A DNA stretch of 64,000 nucleotides from Microbacterium sp. SORGH_AS_1204 (GCF_030818935.1 NZ_JAUTBD010000001.1:2418001-2482000); one strand, 5' to 3'. Counted from the first letter of the stretch, positions 1-10,083 are shown. The notes: generated by a model not told the origin, from the sequence alone. Numbers and translations: made by a program.

Positions 1-413
1 CGCATCGCCGCGATCTGGAGCGGATGGATGCCGAACTCCCCGACGACGTCGCGGAGGCGGCGATCGTGAACGCTGCGGCGATGGAGCTCGGCGCGATCGT
101 GTGCACCGCACGGTCGCCGAAATGCGATGTGTGCCCGCTCGCCGGCCTCTGCGCCTGGCGCGCGGCGGGCTACCCGGAGTCGGAGGACCGGCGCCGCCGG
201 CAGGCGACCTACGAAGGCAGTGATCGGCAGGCTCGCGGTGCGGTGCTCAGGGTGCTGCGTGATGCCGCCCCCGACGCCGTCCCGGTGTTCGCGGTGCTGC
301 CCGACTGGCCGGATGCCGCGCAACGGGACCGCGCGATCGACTCGCTGGTCTCCGATGGTTTGGCCGAGGCGGTCGACGACGTGCTGCGCTTGCCGGGCCA
401 CCCGGCATCCTGA
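1..413 (+). CDS. mutY: A/G-specific adenine glycosylase, C-terminal part (5' end outside window)
   Basis: Base-excision repair enzyme that removes adenine mispaired with guanine or 8-oxoguanine. The frame is open from the window edge (codons run from base 3), so the catalytic N-terminal part lies outside. What is visible is the end of the glycosylase fold with a VNAAAMELGA stretch and four cysteines spaced C-x6-C-x2-C-x5-C at bases 102-152, the [4Fe-4S] loop of the MutY/Nth family. About 85 residues follow, shorter than a full MutT-like C-terminal domain. It converges on rbfA, with a strong hairpin between them. The cysteine pattern plus the flanking residues favour MutY over endonuclease III. 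Confidence 0.88.
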   Translation, partial: HRRDLERMDAELPDDVAEAAIVNAAAMELGAIVCTARSPKCDVCPLAGLCAWRAAGYPESEDRRRRQATYEGSDRQARGAVLRVLRDAAPDAVPVFAVLPDWPDAAQRDRAIDSLVSDGLAEAVDDVLRLPGHPAS

Positions 414-579
414 TCCGCGGGTCGCGCCCGGCCGTGGCTCTTTGCACGCCCGCATGCCGCCCGCAGCGGGAGACGGCCGCGGCCTCGTCGTGCCCGGACG
501 GCGACGCGATTCACTCGACGCGCGACGCGGCGAACGCCGTCCGACACCGCGTCACGCGTGCACGCCCGGATACGGCGAA

Positions 580-616
580 CGGCCGGATGCCACCCGCTCC
601 GGGCGGCATCCGGCCG
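580..616. terminator. Hairpin between convergent mutY and rbfA
   Basis: Perfect 12-bp inverted repeat (580-591 with 605-616) whose loop can pair further (CCCG/CGGG). It lies in the 218-bp gap between two convergent genes, so it could end transcription from both sides. There is no T-run, as in many actinobacterial terminators. The rest of the gap (414-579, 617-631) shows nothing recognisable. Confidence 0.6.
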
Positions 617-631
617 TGCGTCGGCGCGGGC

Positions 632-1099
632 TCAGGCCCGGGCGTCGTCTTCGTCGGTGTCGAGGTCGTCGTCTTCGTCGTGCTCGCGCGGCTTGACGTA
701 CGGGTCGGCATCGCCGGCGTACGTCGCCGACGCGGCCGTCGCGGCCACGGATTCGTCGCGTTCACGGGCCTCGCGCAGCAGCGCGGAGATGTGATCGGCG
801 TTCTCGGGGATGGCGTCGAGGATGAACTCCAGTGACGGCGTGAGACGCGTGTTGAGGTGCTTTCCCACCTCGCTGCGCAGCATGCCGGTCGCCGACTTCA
901 GCGCGGCGGCGGTGTCGGCGCGGTGCGCCTCGTCGCCCATGACGGTGTAGAACACCGACGCGCGCTGCAGGTCACCGGTGACGCGCACGTCGGTGATGGT
1001 CACGAATCCGAGCCGCGGGTCGCGCAGCCCCTTCTCGAGCCGCTCGGCCAGCACCACGCGGATGCGGTCCGCCACCCGGGCCTGTCGCTCTCCTGCCAC
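632..1099 (-). CDS. rbfA: 30S ribosome-binding factor A
   Basis: RbfA binds the immature 30S subunit and helps 16S rRNA 5'-end maturation; it is important for cold growth. The 155-aa product has the type-II KH-like core with the family motif around GLRDPRLGFVTIT, followed by an acidic, Asp/Glu-rich tail. The start is the GTG at 1099: a clear AAGGAGAAGG ribosome site precedes it, and residues further upstream in the same frame are unlike RbfA and overlap a repeat. It follows infB on the same strand, the usual order, but here separated by 222 bp of strongly palindromic DNA. Confidence 0.92.
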   Translation of the reverse strand: MAGERQARVADRIRVVLAERLEKGLRDPRLGFVTITDVRVTGDLQRASVFYTVMGDEAHRADTAAALKSATGMLRSEVGKHLNTRLTPSLEFILDAIPENADHISALLREARERDESVAATAASATYAGDADPYVKPREHDEDDDLDTDEDDARA

Positions 1100-1160
1100 G
1101 TCCTTCTCCTTCTCTTCCCTATACCGCCGCGAGTACGAGTGCCCCGTGGCTCGTCCCACC

Positions 1161-1315
1161 GGGCGGGGGTCCCACCGAGGGGAGCCGCACCCAGCGTAGG
1201 CCGGAGGCGGCGTGTGCCTCCGGGAGCATCGGGGTAGGGGCCCCGCTCTGCTCTCGGAGGCACACGCCGCCGCAGGCCGAAGCGGGAGCCGCACCCATAG
1301 GTGCGACCCCCGCCC
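1161..1315. repeat. Large nested palindrome between infB and rbfA
   Basis: Most of the infB-rbfA gap is an imperfect giant inverted repeat. The central stem is perfect over 17 bp (1206-1222 with 1255-1271) and extends inward to 23 bp with one G:T pair, closing on CGGGG/CCCCG (1230-1234/1241-1245). Shorter paired blocks lie outside it (GGCC 1199-1202/1275-1278). An 11-bp outer pair lies at 1161-1171/1305-1315. A 13-bp direct repeat GGAGCCGCACCCA occurs at 1181 and 1285. As RNA on the minus strand it would fold between the infB stop and the rbfA ribosome site; it could be a terminator, a processing site or a REP-like element. Confidence 0.75.
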
Positions 1316-1321
1316 CGTGGA

Positions 1322-4150
1322 TCAGCCTCGCGGCTTCTCGACGAGTTCCGTCGTTTCGATCTCGTCGCCGACCTGGATGTCGTTGAACTTGCCCAGGCCG
1401 ATACCGCACTCGAAGTCCGTGCGGACTTCGGTGACGTCGTCCTTGAAGCGGCGCAGCGACTCGATGGCCAGGCCGTCGGCCAGCACGACACCGTCGCGGA
1501 TGACGCGGGCCTTGGCGTTGCGCGTGATCGTTCCCGACCGCACGATGACACCGGCGATGTTGCCGAACTTCGAGGAGCGGAACACCTCGCGGATCTCGGC
1601 GACACCCGACTGCACCTCTTCGAACTCCGGCTTGAGCAGGCCCTTGAGCGACTGCTCGACGTCGTCGATCGCGTTGTAGATGACGGAGTAGAACCGCACG
1701 TCGACACCCTCGCGGGCGGCGCGCTCGCGGGCCTTGGTGTCGGGGCGCACGTTGAAGCCGATCACGATCGCGTTGTCGATCGTGGCCAGGTTGATGTCCG
1801 ACTCGGTGATCGCACCCACACCGCGGTGGATGATGCGCAGCTGGACGCTGTCGTCGACCTCGATCTTGAGCAGCGACTCTTCGAGCGCCTCGACGGCACC
1901 CGACACGTCGCCCTTGATGATGAGGTTGAGCGACTCGACCTTGCCCTCTTCGAGAGCGCGGGTGAAGTCCTCGAGCGAGATGCGCTTGCGGGCCTTGGCC
2001 AGCTGGGCATTGCGCTCGGCAGCCTCACGCTTCTCGGCGATCTGGCGCGCGGTGCGGTCTTCTTCGGTGACGATGAACACGTCGCCGGCTCGGGGGACCG
2101 AGTTGAGACCCTGCACCTGCACGGGACGCGACGGGTAGGCCTCTTCGACCGCTTCGCCGTTCTCGTCCATCATCGCGCGGACGCGGCCGTACGCCGTTCC
2201 CGCGACGATCGCGTCGCCGACGCGCAGCGTTCCGGACTGGATGAGCACCGTGGCGACCGAACCGCGACCCTTGTCGAGCTTCGCTTCGATCGCGACACCG
2301 CGGGCCGCCTTGTTCGGGTTGGCCGTGAGGTCGAGACCGGCGTCGGCGGTGAGCAGGACCGCATCCAGAAGGGCCTGGATGTTGAGGTTCTGTCGGGCCG
2401 AGACGTCGACGAACATGACGTCGCCGCCGTACTCCTCGGCGACGAGACCGTACTCGGTGAGCTGCTGGCGCACCTTGGCGGGGTTGGCGTCGGGCTTGTC
2501 GACCTTGTTGACCGCGACCACGATCGGCACGTTCGCCGCCTGGGCGTGGTTCAGCGCCTCGACCGTCTGCGGCATGATGCCGTCGTCGGCCGCGACCACG
2601 AGGATCGCGATGTCGGTCACCTGCGCACCGCGGGCACGCATGGCGGTGAACGCCTCGTGACCCGGGGTGTCGATGAAGGTGATCGCGCGCTCGATGCCCT
2701 CGTGCTCGGTCCAGATCTGGTACGCACCGATGTGCTGCGTGATGCCGCCGGCTTCGCCCGCGACCACGTTGGTCTGGCGGATGGCGTCGAGCAGTCGCGT
2801 CTTACCGTGGTCGACGTGGCCCATGACGGTGACCACGGGAGGACGGATCTCGAGATCGTCCTCGCTCTCGGCCTCGAGCTCGGCATCGAGGTCGAGACCG
2901 AAGCCCTCGAGGAGTTCTTTGTCTTCGTCCTCGGGCGAGACCATCTGGATCTTGTAGCCGAGCTCGGCACCGAGCACCTCGAAGGTGGCCTCGTCGAGCG
3001 ACTCGGTCGCGGTGGCCATCTCGCCCAGGTTGAACAGGATGGTCACGAGCGTGCCGGGCTGCACGTTGTAGCCGCGCAGGGCCTCGAGCTTGTCGGCGAA
3101 GTCGGCGATGGACGCACCGCGACGCAGGCGGATGATCTCGCCGTTGCCCTTCGAGACGTTGACGCCGCCGACGACCGGCGCCGACCGCATCTCGAATTCC
3201 TGCCGCTTCGCCCGACGCGACTTGCGCTGCTTGCTCTTGCCGCCGCCCTTGCCGAAGGCACCCGCGGTACCACCGCCGGGGCCGCGACCGCGACCGCCAC
3301 CACCGCCGGGACGACCGGCGAAACCGCCGCCGCCCGGAGCACCGGGTGCGCCGCCGGGACGCTGGAAGCCGCCACCGGCGCCGCCGGGACGACCGGGACC
3401 GCCGGGACGCTGCTGGAACGGAGCGCCGGGACGACCGCCGCCACCGGGACGACCGGCGCCACCGGGACGCGGAGCGCCGGGACGCGGGGCACCCGGACGC
3501 GGAGCCTGCGGACGCGGGATGTTGCCGGGAGTGGGACGCTGGCCCATGCCCTGCGCCGAGGCGAAGGGGTTGTTGCCGGGACGCGGGCCCGAGGGGCGCT
3601 GGCCCATGCCCTGCGACGACGCGAAGGGGTTGTTGCCCGGACGGGCACCGCCCGGGCGCGGGGGCGCGCTGGGGCCGGGCTTGGGGGCACCGGCACCGGG
3701 GGTCGGGGCGACGGAGCCGGGGCTCGGCGGCGACGACGGGGTCTTCGGCGCGGGCGCAGCGGTCTTCTCCGCCGGGGCCGCGGGAGCGGGGGCGGATGCC
3801 GCGGGCGCCGGCGCTGCCGGTGCCGGGGCGGCCGCGGGCGCGGCCGGAGCGGCGGGCTTCGCGGGCCCGGGCGTGGGGCCCGAGGGACGGGCACCGGGGG
3901 TCGCGGCGGGACGCGCCGGACCGGGGCGGGCGCCGGACGCGGGCCGCGCCGCGGGAGCGGCGGGCTTGGCATCCGAGGATCCCGACGAGCTCTCGGCCGC
4001 GAGGGCGGCGCGGAGCTTACGAGCCACGGGGGGCTCGATGGTGGATGAGGGGCTCTTGACGAACTCGCCGAGCTCCTTCAGCTTCGCAAGCGCGACCTTG
4101 CTGTCGACGCCGAGCTCGGAAGCGATCTCGTGCACGCGTGGTTTTGCCAC
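1322..4150 (-). CDS. infB: Translation initiation factor IF-2
   Basis: GTPase that brings initiator fMet-tRNA to the 30S subunit and promotes 50S joining. The 942 residues comprise an N-terminal IF2-N helical motif (about 1-50), a Pro/Gly/Ala-rich linker to about 310, a second IF2-N part (about 320-400), then the GTPase domain with G1 GHVDHGKT (444-451), G3 DTPGHE (494-499) and G4 NKVD (548-551), then the EF-Tu-like domains and the C1/C2 fMet-tRNA-binding region. The linker holds a 16-residue near-duplicate (171-186, 191-206). It sits in nusA-ylxR-infB-rbfA order, 94 bp after ylxR. Confidence 0.98.
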   Translation of the reverse strand: MAKPRVHEIASELGVDSKVALAKLKELGEFVKSPSSTIEPPVARKLRAALAAESSSGSSDAKPAAPAARPASGARPGPARPAATPGARPSGPTPGPAKPAAPAAPAAAPAPAAPAPAASAPAPAAPAEKTAAPAPKTPSSPPSPGSVAPTPGAGAPKPGPSAPPRPGGARPGNNPFASSQGMGQRPSGPRPGNNPFASAQGMGQRPTPGNIPRPQAPRPGAPRPGAPRPGGAGRPGGGGRPGAPFQQRPGGPGRPGGAGGGFQRPGGAPGAPGGGGFAGRPGGGGGRGRGPGGGTAGAFGKGGGKSKQRKSRRAKRQEFEMRSAPVVGGVNVSKGNGEIIRLRRGASIADFADKLEALRGYNVQPGTLVTILFNLGEMATATESLDEATFEVLGAELGYKIQMVSPEDEDKELLEGFGLDLDAELEAESEDDLEIRPPVVTVMGHVDHGKTRLLDAIRQTNVVAGEAGGITQHIGAYQIWTEHEGIERAITFIDTPGHEAFTAMRARGAQVTDIAILVVAADDGIMPQTVEALNHAQAANVPIVVAVNKVDKPDANPAKVRQQLTEYGLVAEEYGGDVMFVDVSARQNLNIQALLDAVLLTADAGLDLTANPNKAARGVAIEAKLDKGRGSVATVLIQSGTLRVGDAIVAGTAYGRVRAMMDENGEAVEEAYPSRPVQVQGLNSVPRAGDVFIVTEEDRTARQIAEKREAAERNAQLAKARKRISLEDFTRALEEGKVESLNLIIKGDVSGAVEALEESLLKIEVDDSVQLRIIHRGVGAITESDINLATIDNAIVIGFNVRPDTKARERAAREGVDVRFYSVIYNAIDDVEQSLKGLLKPEFEEVQSGVAEIREVFRSSKFGNIAGVIVRSGTITRNAKARVIRDGVVLADGLAIESLRRFKDDVTEVRTDFECGIGLGKFNDIQVGDEIETTELVEKPRG

Positions 4151-4244
4151 AATTCTCCTGTCTGAGGGGTCTACCCCGGACAGGGCAGACCGTTAGTTGC
4201 GGACGGGTCTCATTTCGAGCCGTTCACTTCGTGTCCATAGCCGT

Positions 4245-4496
4245 TCAGCCTTTTCGCTGGAGGGTTGATTCGAAGGTCTGCGTGTCAAGCGGGCCTGACA
4301 CACGCAATGCTCGTACGAAGGCACGACGCGTGAGAGCTTTCCCCACGCACGCGTCCGTCTCGTGCACCCACGCTCCCCGGCCCGGCAGGACCGCTCTCTC
4401 GTCAGCGACGAGGATCGATCCATCGGCGACCACGCGCAGAAGCGATGATCGGGGGGCGCGTGCGCGGCATCCGACGCACGTTCGTACTGGTTCCAT
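4245..4496 (-). CDS. ylxR: YlxR/DUF448 RNA-binding protein
   Basis: Small (83 aa) protein of the YlxR (DUF448) family, which is encoded between nusA and infB in many bacteria; B. subtilis YlxR (RnpM) has been linked to RNase P. The N-terminal R-T-C-x-x-C-R motif and a central GRGAWVH motif are both visible. The ATG at 4496 is preferred because it gives the family-typical N-terminus and is preceded by GAGGTG; an ATG six codons upstream (4514) is possible. It begins 33 bp after nusA and is surely co-transcribed. Confidence 0.88.
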   Translation of the reverse strand: MEPVRTCVGCRARAPRSSLLRVVADGSILVADERAVLPGRGAWVHETDACVGKALTRRAFVRALRVSGPLDTQTFESTLQRKG

Positions 4497-4529
4497 CGTA
4501 CACCTCGCCGCCACCGGGACGACGGACGC

Positions 4530-5519
4530 TCAGTTGTCTTCGAGGATGCTGTCGGGCTGGATGTCGATCTTCGCGCCGGTCAGCTTGGCGGCCAGGCGCG
4601 CGTTCTGCCCCTCTTTGCCGATGGCGAGGGATAACTGGTAGTCGGGCACCAGGGCGCGCACGGCCTTCGTCGAGGCGTCGAGCACGAACGACGACGTCAC
4701 CTTGGCGGGCGACAGGGCGTTCGCGACGAAGCGCGGCAGTTCGGCGTCGTAGTCGATGATGTCGATCTTCTCGCCCGCGAGCTCTTCCGTCACCGCGCGG
4801 ACGCGGCGGCCGAGCTCACCGATGCAGGCGCCCTTGGCGTTGACCGTCGGGTCGTTGGCCTTGACGGCGATCTTCGAGCGGTGGCCCGCCTCGCGGGCGA
4901 GCGACACGATCTCGACGAGACCCGCGGCGATCTCGGGCACCTCGAGCGCGAAGAGCTTGCGGACGAGCCCGGGGTGGGTGCGCGACACGGTGATCTGCGG
5001 CCCCTTGTTGCCCTTGGCGACGCTGGTGACGTAGACGCGCAGGCGGGAGCCGTGCGCGTAGGTCTCGCCCGGAACCTGCTCCTCGGGCGGGAGGATGGCC
5101 TCGACGGTACCCAGGTCGACGTGCACCATGCGCGGGTTCGGCCCCTGCTGCACGACGCCGGCGACGATGTCGCCTTCTTTGCCCTTGAACTCCCCCAGCA
5201 CGGCGTCGTCGGCGATGTCGCGCAGACGCTGGCTGATGACCTGCTTCGCGGCGAACGCGGCGATGCGGCCGAAGTCGTCGGGGGCCTGCTCCTCTTCGCC
5301 GATGACGGCGCCCTCGTCGTCGGTGACGGGAGTGAAGATGCCCACGTGACCGGTCTTGCGGTCGAGCGAGGCGCGCGCGCCCGCCGGGATCTCGCCGCTG
5401 GGCGAGATGTGCTTGGCATAGGCGGTGAGGATCGCCTGCTCGATGATGCGCGCGAGTTCGTCGAAGGGGATCTCCTTCTCGCGTTCGATCGTCTTCAGAA
5501 GTGCGAGATCGATGTCCAC
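4530..5519 (-). CDS. nusA: Transcription termination/antitermination factor NusA
   Basis: RNA polymerase-binding factor acting in pausing, termination and antitermination. The 329 aa contain the N-terminal polymerase-binding domain (about 1-110), an S1 domain (about 115-185) and two KH domains ending in the LAIGKEGQNARLAAKLTG motif. There are no C-terminal acidic repeats, normal for actinobacteria. The gene heads the nusA-ylxR-infB run. The unusual point is upstream: rimP, which usually precedes nusA, is absent; instead there are 229 bp without a gene and then an unrelated HD-domain gene. Confidence 0.96.
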   Translation of the reverse strand: MDIDLALLKTIEREKEIPFDELARIIEQAILTAYAKHISPSGEIPAGARASLDRKTGHVGIFTPVTDDEGAVIGEEEQAPDDFGRIAAFAAKQVISQRLRDIADDAVLGEFKGKEGDIVAGVVQQGPNPRMVHVDLGTVEAILPPEEQVPGETYAHGSRLRVYVTSVAKGNKGPQITVSRTHPGLVRKLFALEVPEIAAGLVEIVSLAREAGHRSKIAVKANDPTVNAKGACIGELGRRVRAVTEELAGEKIDIIDYDAELPRFVANALSPAKVTSSFVLDASTKAVRALVPDYQLSLAIGKEGQNARLAAKLTGAKIDIQPDSILEDN

Positions 5520-5732
5520 AAGGCCCTCCGTTGTTCAGCTTTCGTCGACGCGACCGGCGCCGACAACCCTCCTACGATACCCGCCATCTCGTCGGCTGCG
5601 CGACTCACGAGGGAGGACGGATGCCGCGAACGGAGACTGAGCGGTCATGCGGCCGTCGAAACCTCCTCGGTTCTGCGACGCCCGAGCACGCGGAACCTAC
5701 GAGGCCGTCGGGGTCGCGGTCGAACTCGTCGT

Positions 5733-5752
5733 CTGACCCTCGGACGGGTCAG
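5733..5752 (-). terminator. Small hairpin at the end of the HD-domain gene
   Basis: CTGACCC-N6-GGGTCAG, a perfect 7-bp stem that overlaps the stop codon of the HD-domain gene and precedes nusA. It may separate the two transcripts. The rest of the 229-bp gap before nusA (5520-5732) shows no gene and no rimP remnant; it presumably holds the nusA promoter, which I cannot place. Confidence 0.4.
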
Positions 5753-6351
5753 AGCCGTTCCAGCGGGTTAGCCGCGAGCTTGTGCACCACTCCCCCGTCG
5801 ACGAGCCGGCGCGCCGCGGTCTCGGGCTTTCGCGCGGCTTGGTCGACGACGCAGGCCCCGAACTCGGCGGCGAGCGAGCCGCGGGGGTGCGCGGTCAGCA
5901 CCTCGACGACGAATCCCTCGGGCAGAGCGTCGGGCCGGGCGCCGGAGATGTCGAGCGCGGTCGCCGTCTCGAGCAGGTAGCCCTCGGCATCCAGCTCCGG
6001 ATCCACGCTCGGCCAGTTGTGTCGCACGATCACGTCGAGCACGCGCTGTCGCCTCTCGAGAGCCCAGCCCGCACCCGCGGTGAGAGCCACGCCCACGTAA
6101 CCTCCGGCGTGCTCGTACGAGATCGTGTGGTTGTCGAACTCGCGCACGGTGCCGATGTCGTGCAGCACCGCCGAGACGTACAGCAACTCGTGATCGACGT
6201 CGTGGATGCCGTCGACGCGCGCGAACGCCTCGGCCCAGAGCCAGGAGCGCAGGGCGTGCGCGGTGATCGCGGGCGACTGGAACTGCTGCGCGAGGGCGAG
6301 CGCGCCGCGCGCGGCGACGGTGTCGGGCACGGGGATGTCGGCGATGCGCAT
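5749..6351 (-). CDS. HD-domain protein (metal-dependent phosphohydrolase fold)
   Basis: A 200-aa protein with an HD-type metal-binding pattern: H32 (ITAHALRSW), H64-D65 (AVLHDIGTV) and a later region with RHNWP. It resembles the HD proteins annotated as cyanamide-hydratase-like, but the substrate cannot be told from sequence. The start at 6351 has GGAGG five bases upstream. It stands alone between the glgP terminator hairpin and nusA. Known of the superfamily: most HD proteins are phosphohydrolases acting on nucleotides. Any specific role here would be a guess. Confidence 0.75.
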   Translation of the reverse strand: MRIADIPVPDTVAARGALALAQQFQSPAITAHALRSWLWAEAFARVDGIHDVDHELLYVSAVLHDIGTVREFDNHTISYEHAGGYVGVALTAGAGWALERRQRVLDVIVRHNWPSVDPELDAEGYLLETATALDISGARPDALPEGFVVEVLTAHPRGSLAAEFGACVVDQAARKPETAARRLVDGGVVHKLAANPLERL

Positions 6352-6446
6352 GCGGCCTCCGGGGTCGGGTGAGCACCACTCTCGCGCAGGTCGCCGCCGC
6401 GCGGCAGCGCGACGACCGCCAGACTGCGACGCATTCCTGTCAGAGC

Positions 6447-6486
6447 GTTCCGGATGCCGCGGCGCCGGGGCCGCGGCATCCGGAAC
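6447..6486 (-). terminator. Terminator hairpin after glgP
   Basis: Perfect 16-bp stem (6447-6462 with 6471-6486) with an 8-base loop, immediately downstream of the glgP stop codon on the minus strand. No T-run follows, but the position and stem strength make a termination or mRNA-stabilising role likely. Both arms carry the GGATGCC/GGCATCC word that recurs across the window. Confidence 0.7.
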
Positions 6487-6489
6487 GGC

Positions 6490-8989
6490 TCAATTGACGG
6501 GCGTCGCGTGCCAGATGCGGTCGAGGTAGTCGCGCATCGCCCGGTCGGAGGAGAAGTAGCCGCTGCGCGCGACGTTGAGGATCGCCGAGCGCACCCACGC
6601 GTCCTGATCGGCGTAGGCCGCGTCGACCCGGTCCTGCGCGTCGAGGTACGAACGGAAGTCGGCGAGCGCCATGAACCGGTCGTCGTAGAGCAGGTTCGAC
6701 ACGAGCGGCTCGAACACCGTGCGGTCGCCGTTCGAGAACGCGCCGGACGCGATGAGGTCGATCGCGCGGCGCAGGTCGTCGTCTTCCTGGTAGAAGTCGG
6801 CGGGGCGGTAGCCCTCGGCCCAGAGGGCTTCGACCTCGGGCTCGCTCATACCGAACAGGAAGAAGTTGTCGTCGCCGACCAGCTTGCGGATCTCGACGTT
6901 CGCGCCGTCGTCGGTGCCGATGGTGAGCGCGCCGTTGAGGGCGAGCTTCATGTTGCCGGTGCCCGATGCCTCTTTGCCGGCGAGCGAGATCTGCTCCGAC
7001 AGGTCGGCGGCCGGGATGATGCTCTCGGCGAGGGTGACGTTGTAGTTCGCCGGGTACAGCACCTTCAGCTTGCCCTTGACGCGCTCGTCGGCGCTCACGA
7101 CCTCGCCGACGGCGTTGATGAGGTGGATGATGCGCTTGGCCATGCCGTAGCCCGGGGCGGCCTTGGCACCGAAGAGGAAGGTGCGCGCCTGCACGTCGTC
7201 GACGTCCAGGCGGCCCGAGACGATGCCCTCGTAGGTGCTGACGATGTGCAGCACCTTCAGCGTCTGCCGCTTGTACTCGTGCAGACGCTTGATCATCACG
7301 TCGAGCAGGTGACCGTCGTCGAGCGGAGCCTCACCGCGCGCTTCGAGCACACGGCTCAGGCGGCGCTTGTTCGAGGCCTTCACGGCGGCGAACCTCTCGC
7401 GGAAATCGGCGTCGTCCGCGAGGGCCTCGAGCCCCCGCAAGCGCTCGAGGTCGACGGTCCAACCCGCGCCGAGAGCCTCGGTGATGAGGCTCGACAGCTC
7501 GGGGTTGGCCAGACGCAGGAAGCGGCGGGGCGTCACGCCGTTGGTGACGTTGGTGAACTTGTCGGGCCACATCTCGGCGAAGTCCTTGAGCACGTTGTCG
7601 CGCAGCAGCTGCGAGTGCAGCTCGGCGACGCCGTTGACCTTCGACCCGGCGACCGTGGCGAGGTAGGCCATGCGCACCGACCGGTACGGGTGCTCGCCGA
7701 TGATCGACATGTTGCGGATGAGCATCTCGTCGTCGCCGAAGCGCTCGCGCACCTCGAGGAGGAACTCGTCGTTGATGCGGTAGATGATCTCGAGGTGGCG
7801 CGGCAGGAGTCGTCCGAGCAGGTCGACCGACCACACCTCGAGGGCCTCGGGAAGCAGCGTGTGGCACGTGTACGCGAAGCACTTCTGGGTGATGGCCCAC
7901 GCGGCATCCCACTCGAGCTTCTTCTCGTCGACGAGCACGCGCATGAGCTCGGGTACGCCGATGACCGGGTGCGTGTCGTTGAGCTGGAAGATGACGCGCT
8001 CGGGCAGGTCGTCGAGGTCGAAGTCGTCGGGCAGGACGTTCTCGATGAAGTCGGCGATGGATGCCGCGACGAAGAAGTACTGCTGCTGCAGACGCAGCTC
8101 CTTGCCCTGGGGCGTGGAGTCCTCGGGGTAGAGCACCTTCGAGATGTTCTCGGCGAAGGTCTGCGCGCGCACCGACTGGACGTAGTCGCCGGAGTTGAAG
8201 GTGTGCAGGTCGAAGGCGTTCGTGGCCACCGCGCGCCACAGGCGCAGGGTGTTGACCCGGCCGTTGTGGTAGCCGGGGACCATCATGTTGTAGGGCACCG
8301 CGAGCACGTTCCACTCGGGCACCCAGCGGGTGCGCTCGACGCCGTCGTCGTCGTAGGTCTCGGTGGTGCCGGCGAACGAGATGGTCTGCGCGGCCTCGGG
8401 GTGGGCGAAGTCCCACGGCGAGCCCATGCGCAGCCACGCGTCGGGCTGCTCGACCTGCTGCCCGTCGGCGAAGGCCCTGGCGGAAGATGCCGTACTCGTA
8501 GCGGATGCCGTAGCCGATCGTGGGCACGCTCATGGTGGCGAGCGAGTCGATGAAGCACGCGGCCAGGCGACCGAGGCCGCCGTTGCCGAGCCCGGGCTCG
8601 ATCTCGACCTGGCGGAGGTCGTCGATGTCGATGCCGCACTGGGCGAGCGCCTCGGTCGCGATGTCGGTCAGTCGCGCGGCGAGCAGGTTGTTGTCGAGCT
8701 GGCGGCCCAGCAGGTATTCGGCGGAGAGGTAGCACACGGTCTTCGCCTGCTGCGTCTTCTGCTTCGCCCGATCGTCGAACCACCGCGCCATGAGGTAGTC
8801 GCGGACCGTGTACGCCAGGGCCAGGTACTGATCGTTGACGTCGGAGGTCGACAGCGTCACGCCCTGGTCGAAGTTCAGGTTCTGCAGGAACTGTTTGGCG
8901 AAACCGTCGACGGATGCCGCGGGGGAGACGACGGGCGCGATGGCCAACGGGTGGGTGGGACGCAGCTCTGAGGTGTTCTCGGGCACCAT
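6490..8989 (-). pseudogene. glgP: Glycogen/alpha-glucan phosphorylase with a single-base frameshift
   Basis: Phosphorylase releasing glucose-1-phosphate from glycogen or maltodextrin. The N-terminal part (about 171 aa from the ATG at 8989) lies in one frame, up to GYGIRYEYGIFRQ; the remaining about 660 aa, including the PLP-lysine region EASGTGNMKLALNGA, lie in another. Removing one C from the CCC run at 8475-8477 joins them as RQAFADGQQ, the expected family sequence, giving about 833 aa, normal for GlgP. Apart from the extra base both halves look intact, so this is either a very recent loss or a sequencing error. The start is uncertain: an ATG at 9037 is also in frame and neither has a strong ribosome site. 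Confidence 0.85.
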
Positions 8990-9169
8990 CCGACCGTAAT
9001 GAGTCCCGCGCCGCACTGCCAAGACGGCAACGGCCATGACACATGATCTTCACCCGTTTGCCGTATTCCTCGCAGGAACCCCCCAGGACGCTTCGCCCGC
9101 GCACCAGCCGACGCGCCGTGCGACCGCAACGGATTGGCGCGGTGTGTGCAGAGGGCATACGGTGCCGGG

Positions 9170-9979
9170 ATGCCGTCCTCCGCCCGCTCCGCCGCACGCG
9201 AGGCCGAGGCGAACCCCGTCTTCCGCGTCGCCGCTCGCGCGGGGTACGTCGCCAACGGCATCCTGCACCTGCTCGTGGGCGGGCTCGTGCTCGCCGTCGG
9301 TTTCGGAGCGGCCGAAGACACCGACCAGACGGGCGCCTTCCGCGCGCTGGCCGCGATCCCGCTCGGAGCGGCGGCGCTCGGCGCCCTCGCCGTAGGGCTC
9401 GTGGCACTAGGGTGCTGGCATCTGCTGCAGGCGGTGACCCCTCGGGGCCTGTCGGGGTGGAAGCGACTGGCACGGGTGCTGGCCGAGGCTCCGCAGGGCA
9501 TCGTCTTCGTCGTGATCGGCGTGCTCTCGGCATCCGTCGCCCTCGGCGCCCGGCCGCGGGCCGAGCAGGCCGCCGAGGACGCCAGCGAAGCCGTGCTCAC
9601 GCTGTCGATCGGCGGGGCCGTTCTGGGCGCCACGGGCCTCGCCGTGGCGGGAGTGGGTGTCGGGTTCGTGTGGATGGGCGCGCGTCGCTCGTTCCGCTCG
9701 AAGGTGCGCCTGCCCGGCGGAGTCGTCGGCTACGTCCTCAGCGCGTTCGGCATTTTCGGGTTCCTGGCGAAGGGTGTCGCGCTGGCCATCGTCGGGGTAC
9801 TGCTGGTGGTGGCGGCGGTGAAGATCGAACCCGACACCGCGGGCGGGCTCGACGGCGCGATCTCGGCCCTCATCGCTCTGCCCGCGGGGCCTTTCCTGGC
9901 CTTCCTGGTCGGGCTGGGGTTCCTCGCCTACGGCGTCTTCACCGTCTTCCGCGCACGCTACGCCCGCCTCGACGTGTGA
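9170..9979 (+). CDS. DUF1206 family membrane protein
   Basis: A 269-aa integral membrane protein with about six transmembrane helices arranged as three similar pairs, each opening with an aromatic/Gly motif such as RAGYVANGILHLLVG, the DUF1206 pattern. The function of the family is unknown. The ATG at 9170 is chosen because it removes a non-homologous lead; an in-frame ATG at 9134 exists. It is divergent from glgP, and the 180-bp gap between them (8990-9169) must hold both promoters, which I cannot place. Confidence 0.8.
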   Translation: MPSSARSAAREAEANPVFRVAARAGYVANGILHLLVGGLVLAVGFGAAEDTDQTGAFRALAAIPLGAAALGALAVGLVALGCWHLLQAVTPRGLSGWKRLARVLAEAPQGIVFVVIGVLSASVALGARPRAEQAAEDASEAVLTLSIGGAVLGATGLAVAGVGVGFVWMGARRSFRSKVRLPGGVVGYVLSAFGIFGFLAKGVALAIVGVLLVVAAVKIEPDTAGGLDGAISALIALPAGPFLAFLVGLGFLAYGVFTVFRARYARLDV

Positions 9980-10014
9980 CGGCCGGCGCCGCGCCCGCCC
10001 GGTCCGAGCACAGC

Positions 10015-10083
10015 GCAGGAGATCGGCGTCCGCTGGTCGCCGACGGGCCCGTGTGACCGCCCGACGCTCATCGGATCTCCTGC
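10015..10083. repeat. Inverted repeat between two convergent genes
   Basis: GCAGGAGATC (10015-10024) and GATCTCCTGC (10074-10083) form a perfect 10-bp inverted repeat 49 bp apart in the 149-bp gap between the DUF1206 gene and the aldo/keto reductase gene. It could be a weak shared terminator. The GCAGGAG core also occurs in the repeats at 20.9-21.2 kb, but with the arms in the opposite sense, so I do not assign it to that family. Confidence 0.35.

Noticed and set aside
1301..4048. Long open frame (about 915 codons) on the plus strand across infB
   Set aside because: It is antisense to an unmistakable IF-2 gene; in DNA this GC-rich, stop codons are rare in the opposite frames. The product has no recognisable domains.
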